Counted from the stretch's first letter, positions 1 through 15,600 are shown. The stretch: 64,000 nucleotides of DNA from Lanius collurio (GCA_020086605.1 JACBWW010000021.1:4742940-4806939); one strand, 5' to 3'. Numbers and translations: made by a program. The notes: generated by a model not told the origin, from the sequence alone.

Positions 1-2386
1 CTGGAGGCAAGCAGTGCTGAGGGACCGGATGTGCATTGTGGGAGTAACAAAGTCAATAACCCAGAGAGCTGCCACAGATCCACTCAAATAAAATGATGGT
101 AAAGCTCATCTTTGAGTGACTTGCTTGGGAGACAAAAGAAGAGAAGAAAGCAAACATAAATTGACTCTGACCATAACATGCATTGCAAACACATTCAAAA
201 TTTACTGGGTGAACCAGCTTCTCAAGTTTCTTTCATGCATGTTTATTCCAGGTTGAATGTTCCAAAACCTTAACATGCAGTGTGTTATTTGTTGAATAAC
301 CTGCAGGGCAGATCATACATGTCAGTCTTGGGAATTTTCAAGTTAACTCATAGGTTTGTGGTGATTAGGGAATAGGTAAGTAGTCTAAAATGCATTTACT
401 ATGGAGAAGAGCAGTGCCATTGCAAGGGCCTCATCCATGGAATGCAAACCTTGGTAAGTCCACAGTGGCTGTGGCACATGAACCTGTACCTCCTTATCTG
501 TGTGTGCTCCTTCACTCTACACTGTGGCACGAAATCCAGGGCAGCCACCATTGGCCTGCAGTGCCCTCACACCACCCTTAGGAAGAGCACAGAAGCAGGC
601 AGCTGGCCTCTCCATGGAGATTTAATAGTTCTCTGTCCTACTCTGTATTCCTGTCTTCCAATTATAGCTTCAAAATTATTATTAATTTCTTTTTAATTTC
701 CAAATTCCATTTGGCATCTTGTACTGAAATTTCCTGCAGAGAAAGAATTAAAACTATTGGATAGAAATCTTTTTTTGTCATATTCCCTCACAGATGGTCC
801 AATCTGCTCTGCAGTTCATGCCTGACAGCTAGTTAATCTGGCAGGACAGGAGCACACATTTCAAAATGCAGGTTCTGGGATCAGCCTCAGGCAAGCACCT
901 CAACTCTGTTCTGCACCCTGAAATTAAAGAATTCAGTCTCTGTTCTCCTTAAAAATGTCAAGAGTAGTGTTTTCTAGATACAAGGTGTACTGTAGAAGAT
1001 AACTCTGAAATTGAGATGTATCTAGAAATGTTTGTGTTGTTGCAATACACTGACAATGTTCTCATGCTTACACCACCAGCTTAGGGCAACTTCCTAAAGG
1101 TGACTGAGAAAAACAAACCCATTCATGGTAAGTCTGAATTTGTTACTCATGGACTTTCCTCGAGAAAACAAGAGAAGGGAGTCAAAAGATTGAAAAACAT
1201 TGCACTAAACAAAATGTATTCAAGACTTTGGCAAAGCGTTGGGTAAGTGCTTTATGCTATATATTTGTTAGGTAAAATTTTGCACACTGGCTAAACCATC
1301 TTTGCACAAAATTTATAAAATGTTACTGAATTACATATATATGTTTCTTGCCGTGGACTCTGGGAAGTCTAATAAAAAATGGAATAAGAAAGCAGAATAT
1401 ATTGTGGGGAGTTTTGTGTTAGCAGCATATTATAGAAATACACAATTTATTATAAGTATAGTAATTTCCCTTTGATACAGAAAATCCAACAAAGATCACC
1501 TTTGCTCAGGACCATGGATCTTAGGTCAGAAACATATTTAGAAAGCAATTTGTTACTAAAAATTTAGGATTTTTCCTTTATTTAACAACAGGACCATTTT
1601 AATCCTCTTAAATTTTTTAGATGAAGTTATTATGTTTCTGCCAACAAAAATTGTGTCTTCCAGTCTGTTCCAGATTAGTGAAATTACCATGTGAACTTCT
1701 ACAAATGTTATTGCACTTTAAATACATCTGTTTTTATTAATGGAAAAGAGATAAAACTTTCTCCATTTGCTCTAAAATTACAGTCTGCGAATGGCAGCAA
1801 ACAAATTTTTAAAAATGCAACCTCTGTTTTTGCCTGTCCATTCTATATGGTATTTGTCAAGAGATAATGCAAAAAATCAAATGAGTCATTTACTCAAACT
1901 TTAAGGCTGGGTAGTACATTTAATATCACATTTTCTGTTCCTTTTTGCTGCAGAAATAAGAAATCAAGAAATGAGGATGAGATTATATTTTTATAGGTTG
2001 TATATAATGTAAGTTTCGAAATGGGTGCAGAAGTTTTCCATAATTCTTTTTAGCAAAAAAAGACTGCTTAAAAGCTTTTACAATTGTCCCTAGGGACCCC
2101 AACGAGGTGATGAAAATTTTTGTTATGAATTAATCTTAGAAAATTTTACAGTAGCAAAAATTGTGTACATTTAAAGAAATAATGCAACTTTAAGAACAGT
2201 ACTGAAATATTTCAACTAGCATAACCCAAGGGCTGGCATTCAAAGAAACTACATATTCCTGATTTTAGTTGTCTCCTAATTCACCTCCTTTGAAAATAAT
2301 CAATTTCAAATGAAGTAGAGGTTCAGCAGGTGGTTTTACAAAGATCACTCATTAAGAGGATGTTTAAGGTCATGCATAAAAATAGA
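1..2386. other. Intergenic, nothing recognised
   Basis: AT-rich unique-looking sequence. Only short chance frames; no repeats or exons that I can support. Confidence 0.6.
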
Positions 2387-3219
2387 CCATAGAATCATAA
2401 TACAGTCTGGGTTGGAAGGGCCCTTAAAGCCCATCTCGTTCCACCCCCTGCCATGGGCAGGGATACCTTCCGCCAAACCAGGCTGCTCAGAGCCCCATCT
2501 GACCTGGCCCTGAGCACTTCCAGGGATGGGGCAGCCACAGCTTCTCTGGGCACCCTGTGCCAGTGCCCAACCACCCTCATGGCAAAGAGTTTCTCTCTAA
2601 TGTCTAATTTAATTCTCCCCTTTTTCACTTTGAAGCTACTCCCCTTTGTCCTGTCACTCCAGGCCCTTGTCCATGCAAAGTCCCTCTCTAGCTCTTTAGG
2701 AACCCCTTTAGGCACTGGAAGGTGCTCTAGGCTCTCCCTGAAGCCTTCTCCAGGCTGAACAGCCCCAGCTCTCCCAGCCTGTCCTCATAGCAGAGGTGCT
2801 CCAGCCCTCTGATCCTATTTGGGACCATCCCCTGGACTTGCTCCAGCAGGTCCACGTCCTTGTGCTGGGGGCTCCAGAGCTGGGTGCAGCATTGCAGGTC
2901 TCTCAGGAGAGCAGAGCAGAGGGAGAATCCCCTCCCTGGACCTGCTGGTCCCACTTCTTTCGATGCAGCCCAGGATATGATTGACTTTCTGGGCTGCAAG
3001 GACACATTGCCAGCTCGTGTCCAGCCTCTCATCCACCAACACACCCAAGTCCTTCTCCCCAGAGCTGCTCTCACTCCTCTCTCCTCCCAGCCTGTATTTG
3101 TGCTTGGGATTGCCCCAGCCCAGATGCAGGACCTCCCACTTGGCCTTGTTGAACTTCATGAGGTTCACACAGGCCTGGCTCTCAGGCCTGTCAAGGTCCC
3201 TCTGGATGCCAGTCATTTT
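2387..3219 (-). mobile_element. CR1 LINE fragment, 5'-truncated, about 830 bp
   Basis: On the minus strand the frame shows the C-terminal part of a CR1 reverse-transcriptase ORF (segments such as [32 protein letters not shown] and [15 protein letters not shown]), then the CR1 3' region. It ends in the typical ATGATTCTATG tail at about 2388. The reading frame is interrupted and the 5' part is missing, as in most avian CR1 copies. The open frames at 2395-3231 on both strands are explained by this element. Confidence 0.95.
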
Positions 3220-6200
3220 TTTTCTATTTAGACTTAGGCAGGTTGGCTAAGTTAAAGAACTGGTATATTTTTCAGATTATTTTTGCTTTAGCTATAGGTT
3301 CTTGATTTTCTTTTTCCCTTTCTCAAGTCTTTGTTTCACGCACCCATTCCCTTTGAGAAGAACAAAATACATAATGAAATTAAGTTCTTGCTTGGAATTA
3401 CAAGGTAAGTGTATAATTTTTCAGATTTCATAGTGAGGGATATCTGGGCTGTATCACTGGCAAATCACTACTGCTGTGGTCTTTAGAGAGCCATTAGTAT
3501 GGAATTATGACAGCCCAAGGAAGGCAGGTTTGGACATACCATATTTTGCTTGTATTATATTTTGAGCCATGTATCCCTATTATTTTGATGACAGATTGTC
3601 AGGAAAGTGATTAGTCTGGATTACATGGTGATTAATTCATTTTATAAAACAAAACAAAAAAAGCAAAAGCAAGCAAAAGGAATTGCTTTTGGCGAAGATG
3701 ATTCCATTACTTAGAAGAAAAAATTACTTGATATTAAATTAAATGCTTACCAAAATGAATACAACAGAATATGACAACAAATAATAGATAATAACTAGAA
3801 AATAACTTTGAAATAAGGATTTAGACAATAATTTCTCTTAATTCAGTGCTAAATCAAAGCCATGTAAGCAATGGTTTGTTGAACACTTGGCTTCACAGTC
3901 ATAGCTACTGGTAATGAACTGCAGGGCCCAGCTACTACAGATGTGACAATAGCTGGCATTGTATAATGTTGGCAGTGTCCTAATGTGTAAAGTCTCCATG
4001 TGCACCATAATTTCTGGAAGAAAGAGCTTTCCTGCAAGGCTGCTTATTTTCACTGAGGACTTTGAATGGGAGTGGTGCTGTTCCATTAAGGAAGCTGATT
4101 TGGGATTTTGTCCAGGGTAATTGGGTGCACTGAGACTAGTGGGTACAGAGAGGGAAACCCCCTGAAAACCTGACTTTTGAAGAGTTGACCCTGTGTCCCA
4201 AGGACTGAAGCCATTATGTAGCTGGAGAATTGTGCTGGAATGCCACAGGTGGTGCAGGAGTGCTCCAATGCTCATTCCTCCTGGGAAGGCAGCTCACAGC
4301 ACAGCTGGTCCCTGACTGCTCCTCAGCACTCTGGAGCTCTGGTCGCCTTCTTTCCAAGCAGAAGCAAAATGTGATGATGATTGTCTTTTACAAAAGGCTG
4401 GTTTATGCAGAGAAAAACTTTCAGTCCCAAAAGTAAGTAAATAAAATTTCTTAAAAATATGGGCTGCCAGAATAGGAACTACTACAATACATATAAACCA
4501 TAAATCTATTAAAAGTGCATGTGCTGCAGTGGTTAGCCTGGTACCTTCTGGGAAATAATTTTCATTTTTCCATTTCTTTCATTTTGTGCTGTTTTGACTG
4601 TCAGAAGCTCAGATCTATGGAAAATGGAACATTTCAGAAGTATATTCTTTTCCCTGGACAGGCACTCTGGTCACCTGAAGGATTACTGATCCTCCTCCTT
4701 TGGTGATGACAAATCAGATGGCCTTTAAAAGTATTCCCAATTAATATTTTTATTGCAGACCTACTAGGGAGTTGTTATGGTGTGCTTTCTAGATTACTGT
4801 GGTATAATATATTTAACTAAAAGCAACATAAACATCTTTTAACTTCAACTGCTAACTTGAAACCAAAAAGCATCCTTTGACTACAGTTCTTGGACTTTGT
4901 TCAGTCAACCTTTGAAGAATGTGCCTTTTGTATAAATCAGGATCAGACTTAAACACATGGGGAAATTTGCTCACTGCATTTGAAGTTAAAATTTGACATA
5001 ACAAAGGATTACAAGAAACTGTGGTGAAGTTTAAAAAGATCACTATTGAGCTAAAGTTTATTGCCAGTACTGTTCTTGCAGATCAAGGCTATGCTAATAT
5101 GGTTAGTGTTACTTTAATATTTTGCAGCCTCTCATTCCCTTGGTGAATATTTTAAGCATGCATATCACTCACTTTTATAATAAAGTAACTTGATAAAACC
5201 TTCTGCTTTGTGCTGGTCTCCTGAGGTAAAAAGTCACAGATATGTTAAGTCTCACATTGTTTGTTCCAGCTTTATTACATTTGATGAAAAAAATGTATAT
5301 CTTGGTAATATCTCATAACATGAAGTACTTCCTCAGTAACTGGATTGCTGTAAGGAAGGACATTTTTTACCTGAATAATGAAACTGTATCCTAGTTATTT
5401 CTCTGGTATTCTTTGTAAGACACATATGGGAGGTTGACAATATTAACAACTATTGCACAGTATGATGGAAAACTTTGAAAAGGACTTTTGTCTTTGGGGA
5501 TGGATGAGTGGAATCATTACAGTCTTCCTGAAAGATGTTCTGTGTGCAGCTTTTTATTCTCTGTGCAGGAAGAGGTGTGTGTATGTTCTAAATATAATTA
5601 TGGGTCAGAGAGTAAATGCTAGGTTGTGTGAAGTCCACGACTGAAAGCAGACCTATCAATTGTGTCAGTGGGAGGTTACTGCCAAGATCAAAAGTAGATT
5701 ATAGGCCCAGCTAAGGCTGGTGCATCAATGCTGATGTGCTGCCCTAGCAAAGAGCATGGTATGGTACTCCTGTGGATGCAGAGTATTCTGGTTTGCTGTG
5801 AGTAGAAGATGCTCCCTGGAAAAGAAATGTTGTCCATGTAATCGTCTCTCTGCACTCAGCTTCTCCTTATGCAAATAACCATGTGACAGTTTTGTCCATG
5901 TTCACATCTGGAGCACTCACCTCTCTGATTTGTGACCAGAGAAGCATGGCCTCCTGCAGATGAACCAAAAGGGGTAAGCCAAGCTCTTGCCCTGGGCCAT
6001 AATGAAGGTGTTGACCAATCATAAGATTCTCTGTGTAACATGGGACAGGGATAGAAACAACTATTCACCTGAGACAACCACTTGTAATTCTAGGGCATCC
6101 AAATTCCCAGGGAGTCATTAAGTTAAAATTAAAAAGGACACTTTTCTTTCCAATCTTTTGTTTTGGTAAGGAAGCAGAAGAAGCAGAAAAATCAACACCT

Positions 6201-9200
6201 AGAAGAAACCTAATTTGGTCTAAAACCATTAGATGGAAAGTTCTTGATTTTCCTCATAAGACAAAATTACCAGTTTTTAAAAATCAAGGCTTTTCAGTGT
6301 ACAAACTATACTAAAATTACTCCAGTTATTTCACTTTGGCCCTACTAAATCATGGAGTTTATAACTAAGGAATTGCAATGCATTGAATGTAAAAATATTG
6401 AGACATGATGAATGCAGAATCTTTGTTACACAAAAAAGTAGAAAGTATTGATCAAAAAAAAGGCTCTGAGGCAAACCAATTAGAGACCCATTGACAGCAA
6501 AATGACCTGCTCATCCATCTTTCAAATGAAATTTAAAATGTAGGTCCACATTATTTGTGGCCATTTTAAACTCTTGGGCATTTTTATTGAAGTCTGAATG
6601 CTGTTAATTTTGGTGTCCTGGCCAAACTCCAAACTAAATAATTATTCTCCTTCTTTCCTAAATTGCAGCAACAGCTTCATTAGGAACAAATGCATTCATA
6701 GTTTGCTGACCTAAACTGCTCTTATATTGGTATGCACTGTTAACTGTTGCTGCATTTCCAACTGAGGCTGGCTGCATTTCCATGATTAAATGATCTCTGG
6801 ACAAAGCTTGTATATCTTTAGCTTGTTTAAAAGGCTATAGTGGGAAAAAAGGTGCTGTATGTATAAATGGTATCATGGAAATAATTTTAGACCCAGAACA
6901 TGCAGGTGTTGAAGTGTATTCACTGAACCAGGGGAACTGTTGACCTTCAGTGATGTAGCTGGATGAAAGACAGAGACTATTTGGGGACAGAGGGTGTTTA
7001 CTTATGGGTTGGAAAGCTTGTGGCCACTGATTATCATGAAAAAGGCAGTTTCATTGAGAAGCATTGCAAAATTACAGAACAAAATGGGAAGTAAAGAGAG
7101 AGTGGAGACTTACTAAAAAACAGAGGCTCAGTGCTTTCTGGATATGTGTTTCTGGATAATGAAATTAGCTAGCAAGATGCATGTTGATTTTTTTCCAGAA
7201 GTAAAAGCAACTACATTGTTGAGAAGTCCAATGAAATATTCCAGACATTCTATGCATGGTTTCTTAAGGCTCTATATTTTGTTCTAATTGCATTATAGCT
7301 TCTTTTAAAAAGGTCCACACTCTGCCTGAAAGGTGAGGAAAATCCTGAAACGGCGTGTAAGATAAGAGTAGGAGGTTTTACAGTCTTTATGTTTCCACTG
7401 TGCTGTTTAGCTACAGCACCATCCTTACTTTCCAGTGCTATCATTGTTGTACAGCACCTGAATTAGTTGCCTAAAGTGGTTTTAAGTACCAATTTAGTGG
7501 TAGATGCTCAACTGCACAGCTGTTCCTAAAAAAAACCCAGAATAGTCTAAACACAAACAGCTAACCAAAACAGTTTATGGGAGAATGTTCCAGCTGTGGG
7601 AGAGCCACTTGGCAAGAAAGCTGTCTAATCCACAGAATGGTTGCAGTGGCAGCAAGGAACAGATTTGAGCCCCAAGGTCTTAGCTTTCATTCACCTTTGT
7701 CTCTCTGGTGTGAAGTAGAAGCACTGTCTGATCCTTTCATATATAGCCTGGAATTGACTACACTGTAGGGCTGAGCAATTTTATTTCTGTAGATGAGTTC
7801 AACAAGTACAAAGCAGAACTGTGTTCCCATTCTCCTATGTGTAAGCCAATTCTTTCACTAGTTAGCAGATTCAAAGTCAGAAAAAATCAGAAATTTATTT
7901 ACAGCACGAAAGCTATTACTAAAAGATACTTTTATTGTCTTAGAAGACTGTCTTGGAATAAAGGTGCTATTTTTGGTATGCTATATTTGGTGTGCTATAT
8001 TCAGGGGTTCAGGGTAAACTTGAGTATGACTATTCAGTGTCTCTTAGTTGTTGTGTGACTGGTATCAGAGCTCTAAATCACTACACTTGTTCTTTCCTAA
8101 CAGTGAAACATTTACACCAGAAATGTTCAGTTCATTAGTTAACTGAAATTACTGTGGTCATGCTTCAATACTTCACTAGGATTTATTCTTAGTGCTGTTA
8201 GAATGTATTAGTGCACTTCCTATTTTCTCTCTTATGAACTGTACTGAAAGTACACTGTTCTTTACAAATAGGAAAGTACCTATTCCCTCCAAAATGTCCA
8301 CATTTGTCATCAAGGAAAAGAACAAAACCCAATTTCTATCATGCACATCACCAATCAAAGCAACTACTGACTACTGTGAATGGTCTCCTAATCTCTCCCA
8401 CATGAAGAAAAAGTGCATTTAGAGAAAGTGAAGCATCTTTGAACAGTCTGCTATGAGTCAAATGGGTTTGTTTTGCAACAGATTTTATTTGCTATGAATA
8501 ATTTGATGAGCTTTATTTAATTGGCAGACACAACAATAACCACTCATATCACATTTCCCATAGGCTCCAAATCATGTTTGAGCCCTTTTGCACAGTTAAA
8601 TGATTACTAGTTTTCTTCTTTCAACATCTGTTTTAGTCAACCTTGCCAAGTGTCTATTCATTGCTGTTATAACAAGATGTTAAATATTTAAAATTACAAA
8701 ACAGCTTTAGAGTCGTGCCTGAACATCTTTTAACTTGCTCATTTTGGATTTTGTAACTTTTTATATAATTTACAAAACTTTAGAAGAAAACATGGAAATG
8801 TATTAATAAAAGAAAAAGGGAAACACAGCAAGTACATCATTAACAGTTTCAGCAGAATTACAGATTCTCACTTAGATTTCAGTAGAATATAGACATCTAA
8901 AGCACTTAGGAAACTCAGCATTTTTTAAAATCTAAGCAGAAACAAGCCACAGATTTCTCCTGCCTTGCAACAATAGCCCAGTACACCGATGTTAAATTAT
9001 ATTGGAAAAACCTAGTAAAACCTAAGTAAAATTTACATGTCTGCATATAATTTTTCTGATATGGTGGATAATGGAAACCAACACTGCAATATTTGAGTCA
9101 CAGGATGAGTCAGTTCTTTATAATTTGAAGGACCAGCACTGGATAAGAATAACATATTTCTAAACTTCTCATAAAAACCAATTAGTCTTTTCGCTAATAT

Positions 9201-12200
9201 TCTCATTTGTAAGCAACAGGAGATCTTATGTTAATTCTAAGCCTTAATTCTAACCTCTCTGTACAAAAGCATCTTGGTAAAAGACTTCAGTCTGAACAGA
9301 ATTCAGACCACAATGTACTTCGCATTGTATACAAAAAACATGTGCTTACCCAACTTGGCCTTACTTGATGATATGTCCCAGTTTGGCATAAACTATTTTA
9401 TAAAATGAAAATTGAAAATAGACGTTAATGAAGATTCCCTCCTTAGAAACAGTGGATAGGCTATATCATAAGCCAAGAATTCTCAATTTTATATCCTCTT
9501 TCACAGAAGGCACAGCTCTGTCACAAATTTGAATGGCTGTTTTTTCAAAATTGGCATGTTCTTCAAAATATTGCTAAATAAGATAATTGTGTACCACATT
9601 CTTGTGTTGTGCCAAAATATACAAAATGTGCTATATAAGTCACATATGTAGTTAGACATCCAGGACAGGACTCAGAATTGGCTTTTCTAAACTGTAAATA
9701 ACAAGCCTCTATTATGACTTAAATGCTATTCTCTCGGGTAGACAACCATAACATTTATTTACCCAAACTCAGCAGAACGGCTTCCCTCAAATTACAGCCA
9801 ACTGTCAGAGACAGAAGAGAAAGACAGAGAAGATTTAGACCCAGATCATGGGCTTTTTTAAATCAAAGGCTGATCTGTCATTCCCAAAGAGAGACCAGTA
9901 TTTTGCCTGTAATGAGCAGTTACTCTGAAGCTGGCTTTATGGCCAAATGAAAGAACAAGAAATTTTGTATGAAGGAGATCAGATTTCTTGCTATGATCAA
10001 GGATACATAAGCAGGTTTGTAAATAAAAATATGCAAAATAGTCTTGTACATGCTGTATCTTGTACTAGAAAACAGGTCCATGTAAGTTGAGATGAATTCT
10101 GAAGGAAATAGGACTCAAAATCAAGCCCTAATATGGAGTTTAATTGATGAGACACGCAGTAAAATAGAAAACCACTGTTCAAGGAAAAGGTTTGTGCGAC
10201 ACCCAGAAGCAGTTACTGCGCTTGTTATCTTACCATTAGTTGTGATTGAGAATATGGTACGTTTATTTAGCAGGATTTCATAAAGGAATACCCTGAAAAG
10301 CAGAATTTTGTGGAAGGAAATAATCCTTGGTTTCAGACAGAAGGGTTTTGCCTCATTAGTTTGCTCTCTTTAAAGGTGCAGTGTCACAGCTGTGGCTGGT
10401 GTAGATAATACAAGGGATGTAATGTTAATATGGAAACAGAAAGTTAGATGTTACTATACTTTGGCAGTAATTGCACAGCAGTAGAAAGAGTATACAGTGG
10501 ATAAAAATCCATCTTTGACAGGATACTGAGTGGGATTATTACAAAAATGCCATGTTTCCTTAAGGATATGAGAGCGAGTTCTTGTTTATCACTGTATCTA
10601 ACTACACAGGATTGCAATATCAATTTTAAAGTAATAGCAGTATCAATTTTCAAAGAAACAATTGTTTTTGAAACCAAAACTGAAGGTAAAGACATTGCAG
10701 AATAATACAACTATGTCCTAGGAGACTTATCTATTTAAGATTGTAGAGGAGCTAAAGGATCAGTCAAGCACAATGCAGACAAATTTAATCACCTCAAGTT
10801 TACATAAGTATATATTGCATGTGTTAAGAGCATGTTCACAGTAAAACTGAGTCAGAGGATTTTAAGAATTCAGGTTGCTTTCATCTTGAACAAAATCACT
10901 TGAGCAGCTGTGTCAGTGAATTAGAGAACTGAACCCTGCAGAGGGTTTGAGGAGAAAAGAGGCTTAGCTAAGAGTTTCTGAAGAATATATTTCCTTGCCT
11001 AGTGAAATAGTATTAAAATTATACTTGTTAAAAGCCAAGGACATTGATCTTGTTTGCTTTCCCAGGGGAATTTGCCTTTTGGGTTAGATGAGGGAAGCCA
11101 GGGGTGTTTAACCACAGTTTTAGAGACTCGGCTCACCTCACTGAACTGCAGGCCCAACTTTCCATGTCTCCTACATTTCCCTTCTGTTAGGAGCCCAATC
11201 TTTGTATGTTTGCAGAGCAGACTGTACTAAATTCTCAACCTCTGAGACACTTCAGACCCACAACTCTAGCAAAGAGAATATTCACAGCAGCGGTGAAGGA
11301 AATAAAGGATGGAGAAAATACAGTGATAAGAAGGGGATGAACATAAGGGTTAAACTTTCCTCTGTAGTTTGTGGGGTAAGTGCAGGCCACTACACTCTGT
11401 AGACGCAGCTCTACCTCTCCAGATTTAATGAAGAGGCAGGAAAATCAGGTTTAGAGTTTAATTTACTTCCCTGGATTTTACTCCCCCCTACACTGCCCTC
11501 GTGTGGTCTCAGTTCCAGCACAAAAACTGTGCTGGAAGCACATTACACTTGGGGTTTTGGAGAAGTGTGAAGCCAGCCACATCATGATTTGGACCAGATT
11601 CAGGATGTTTTAACCAATCCTACTGTTCTGGACAAAAATCTCATGGTGCAGATGTGAATCTGTTTTTATTTCATTAGAACAATAGTTCTTAATCTAATTG
11701 TCAGCCCCTGTGCTCTAAGAGCACAATGATCTAAATGCCAGTCTCTTACCCTATTTCATTCTCTGGGTTTACATCTGGTTGCTGTTGTGTGGCTTATGTG
11801 AAATGAGTGGGTGGTTTCAGACCCGTGCACAGAAGATAGGTAGTTATGTAATGAAAATCAGTGTCTCCAAGCAAATGGCATGATTAGCACTGTCAGATCT
11901 CTGGAACAGAGAGGGGAAGGCTTTGGGGGTAGTGGAACTGCACCACTTTCTCTCAGATATGACTCCTGCACCTGAGTCAAGAGTTAATGAAGCTAAACCC
12001 CTCCCCTAACTACAGAATGAGCTGAATGTGTTTCACTGATCTCTGGAAGAGTTTTTTCTCTAATGCATGAGTCCTTTCACAGCTCTGAATTGTCTAGAAG
12101 CTTAAAGCAAATGTGGCAGAAGGCAACTGTTCATGGTGGCAGTGCCATCCCAGGACCATCCTGTGCTCTCCCTCACCCCAGCAGTGTCTGAGCAAGGTCT

Positions 12201-12599
12201 GACTGGAGCTGGCTGGTTGTGGCTCTCTGTAGGATTGCAGGCTGTTTTCCACTCTCAGAAAGGCAGGATTGCTGGCTCTCACAGTCCCCTGTACTTTCTG
12301 CCTTGTGCTCTTTGCTGGGTTGCACCCAAATGCTGCTGAAGTAAGAGCCATGTTTTTCAGGGATTAAGTGCTCACACTGCCTGCAGTATAGGCAAATGCA
12401 ACTCTAATAGTCAGTGGCAACATGCTGTCTCATGCTGAATTGTGGCCTAGATACTTCTACACCAGTGATTTGCTGGGCAGAGTTTCACTTTAGCTGCTGC
12501 CTTAACTAACACTAAAATGCAGCGTGGAGAGGGCACTCAGCCACAGCTCTGTGTTCTCTTCCTGGCACGGCCACGCTCATGCTCCTTCTGATTTGCTGT

Positions 12600-12690
12600 T
12601 TGTCACATAGGAATAGTAATACTGAAATTCCCTTGTAAAGTGCTTATATAGCTACAACCACTAGGTAAGAATTAATTATTATTATTACTG
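12600..12690 (+). mobile_element. Possible ancient SINE/LINE 3' end (MIR/L2/L3 type)
   Basis: AATAGTAATACTGAAATTCC, then TTGTAAAGTGCTTATATAGC and a short ATTATTATTATTAC tail resembles the shared 3' end of MIR/L2/CR1-L3 elements. It is too diverged to name a family. Confidence 0.45.
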
Positions 12691-15600
12691 TAGAGTTGGG
12701 GAGCCAAATTTTGACCTTTCCTTGCACTCATATGTCATCAAATTGCTATGAACCTGTCTGGAGAAATAATCTAACCAGCAGGGTGTAGTAGAGCAAGGGC
12801 TGCAAAAAAATGCTCACATCATAGATCCAATTGAAGGCTGTTGTCCTGCCATCAAAATGGAACAAGAGAGATCTAAACAACAGCTGGTCTTAGCAGCGAT
12901 TTCACATAACCCCTTCTAGGAGAGGTGAACTGATCGAAGTTCATTTGTGTGGGATTTGAGGAAAAATCTCAAGAAAAGCAACAGATAAATGAAACAAGAA
13001 TTGTGAAAATGAATATCCTGAGGCCTGTTGGCCACATGACCCTGGCTGTCTCTTTGAATCCTTTTCTGTGTGTTAGTGACTGCCCCTTTCCTTCAGTGCA
13101 GGCACTCTTCTGTTTAGGCAAACACAAACAACAGCTATGTACTTTTGTCTAAGATAGACAGAAAAGAAAGCAGAAAGAACAAAAGTAACTTTTCTGTGAG
13201 AAACCCCAGTCTGATCTTGAACAGGCTGTAGGAATTCTGAGAACAAAGCAGCTAATGCCTCTGCTATCAGGCAGAATTCCTACAGCTTTACAAGAGGGAA
13301 AAGGTGTGGGGACTTTTTGGCAGCCCACCCCATGGTCTGATTTCCACATTTAAGAAAAGGCAAAGGGTGCTGGTAGAATATATGGGAGCAATACCCTTAG
13401 AAATCAGTAACAGAATGTGGAACAGTTTCAGTTGTGAGTCATGATTTCTCAACAGTGAATCCATTACACAATAAAATACTACCCAACATATCCTAATGGC
13501 CTAATTAATCACTGAGGAAACATTTTAGCAGTTGCAGAAAATGAAGGTATAATTATTTGAAGATGATCTGATAATGACTGGTTTGTGGAAAGAAGGTTGG
13601 ATACTGGCAGCTCTTTCCAAAGAGAATTCCAACCAGAAAAAATGTGATTTGCAAATAGCCATGATCTGTATATTCCAATTGTATCAGAAAAGAAAGCATC
13701 TGAAATACATAGCTGTGAAAACAGATTTTACAGCTCTTCTTCTGATTGTTTTCCCTAATTTTCTGCAAATTTCACATTATAACCAGTGTTCCCCATTGTC
13801 GGGCCCAGGCCCTTTTCCCACTAGTACTCTTAGGTGTTCCTTATTGTTTCCTTCATGCTAAATTACACTCAGGTTGCCACAGGTTCTTCTAGTATCTTTG
13901 ATCATTGTGATTATCAATAAATGGGAAAGTGGATTAGCAATGGTTAATGATTAACCGGACACAGAAACACAAGAAGAGTGCAGGTAGCAGGATAACTTCC
14001 CTGCTCGGGGAAGCTGTGTGGACACACACATGAGATTTTGCAACTAAACTATGCAGTGAATTGATGTAGAAGGTACATTTCATTTGTTGGCTGGGGAAAT
14101 AGTCTGGTGGCAAAAAGATGAAGTCTGCCACACATGGTGTGGCCTAGAATACGCAGATATTTGTGGGTTGGTTTTGCCTTATATTATAGCTTCTTAGGTG
14201 ATGCATGTAAATGCATATGTACCTTTACTCTTTAGAGATGGACTTTTTTTTGTTTCTCTCCTCCTTCCCACTAACCACTGCCAGTGAAAATGATCAATTC
14301 TAGTGTAAGAACTCAACGACCATGTATTAATTTTAAATGGCACCGCTGTGCCACATTGTGCTAAAGCCTGTCTTCATTTTATGTGGACACTGTTTTTTGC
14401 TCTAAGACCCCTGACAGCAAAACTTTGGACTAAATCCACAACAAATCTCTGTTTAACACTCAGCAATCTATTCTCCATTATCCAGTTGGACTATTCCTCT
14501 GGGTTGTGCCTGGAAGTTTCATTGCAACTATTTGGACCTAAACTGGAGATGAGAGTGGAAACTTTGAGAAGGAAGAAGGAGCAAAGAAAGATTACTACTT
14601 TTATTTATAACAGATGCATTTTTGCATGTGCTCAGAAAGGAAAGGGAACAATTTTAAATCTAGCTTTTCAAGGTGAAACTTTTCATGTTCTTTCAAATCT
14701 GGATCATACTTCAGTGTATTTCTAAGGCAGTCCTTCCCCCACTTCTAACAGAAATCACTGCACCACATGACTGTGCAGGGGTGATGCTTTTGTGATGCTC
14801 TGTCCCTACAAAAAATCAACAAGGCAGGTCCCAAACTGACTTGTAGCTGCAGACTTGTCATGGTCCCTTTTCCTGTCCCCCCAAGCAGACCCTGTTGTGA
14901 GGTGGAGCTCTGTGCTCCCCAGCATGGGCTTGCAGTGACCTGTTCTCCACCAGTGAGATGATGAACTTGCAGGACAGAAAATGTCCCAATACATTTTACC
15001 ATTTGGACATGCATCAAAATTGCCTTGATTTCCCTGATGTGAGTCAGAAATGGCTCAGTTACATCACTGCAAATTGGATAAGCCTTACTGGCCTCAGTGG
15101 AATGACTGAATTGGGCCCATTGCTTTACAACTGTGCTATTAAAACAGTCAATCTTCTGGCTGCAAGGAATAATATTTAAAAAATAAAGTTTACATATGTT
15201 GGGATGTGCTCTGGACAGCAGTGTAACAAGACAATATCAGACTTAATCATGTTTTGTGCTACAGTGCTGACAGTGTATGTGTGGCAGCACTGCAGGAAAA
15301 AGCAGCCTCCTCGTTATTCTCAGTGTGTTTTGCAGCACACAAAGGCATCTGGGCAAGGACACTCTCAGAACCATGATAGGACTGGAAAAAAATTGCCTGA
15401 AATGATGTGTAAAGATGAGTAAAAAATGATTTCCTTGTTTTAGCTTGAATAAAAAGTTGTTTTTATTTTTTTTCAAAAAAAGCAGGAAGATAATTTTAAA
15501 AGATTTGCATCTAATGTGAACAGTTCCATGTATCTTCAAATAACATAAAAAACACATCAAAATTTATGATGAATGATGGTCCTTGATCCTGTTCTCTTTA

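Noticed and set aside
2395..3231. Several overlapping frames of 60-130 codons on both strands
   Set aside because: All lie inside the CR1 fragment and are remnants or shadows of its ORF, not genes.
3838..4275. 145-codon ATG-initiated frame on minus
   Set aside because: Longest ATG frame outside repeats, but low complexity is absent, no domain is recognisable and there are no splice or poly(A) signals in place; consistent with chance.
14195..14220. Palindromic octamer-like sequence (ATGCATGTAAATGCATATG)
   Set aside because: Single motif in AT-rich DNA without other context; likely chance.
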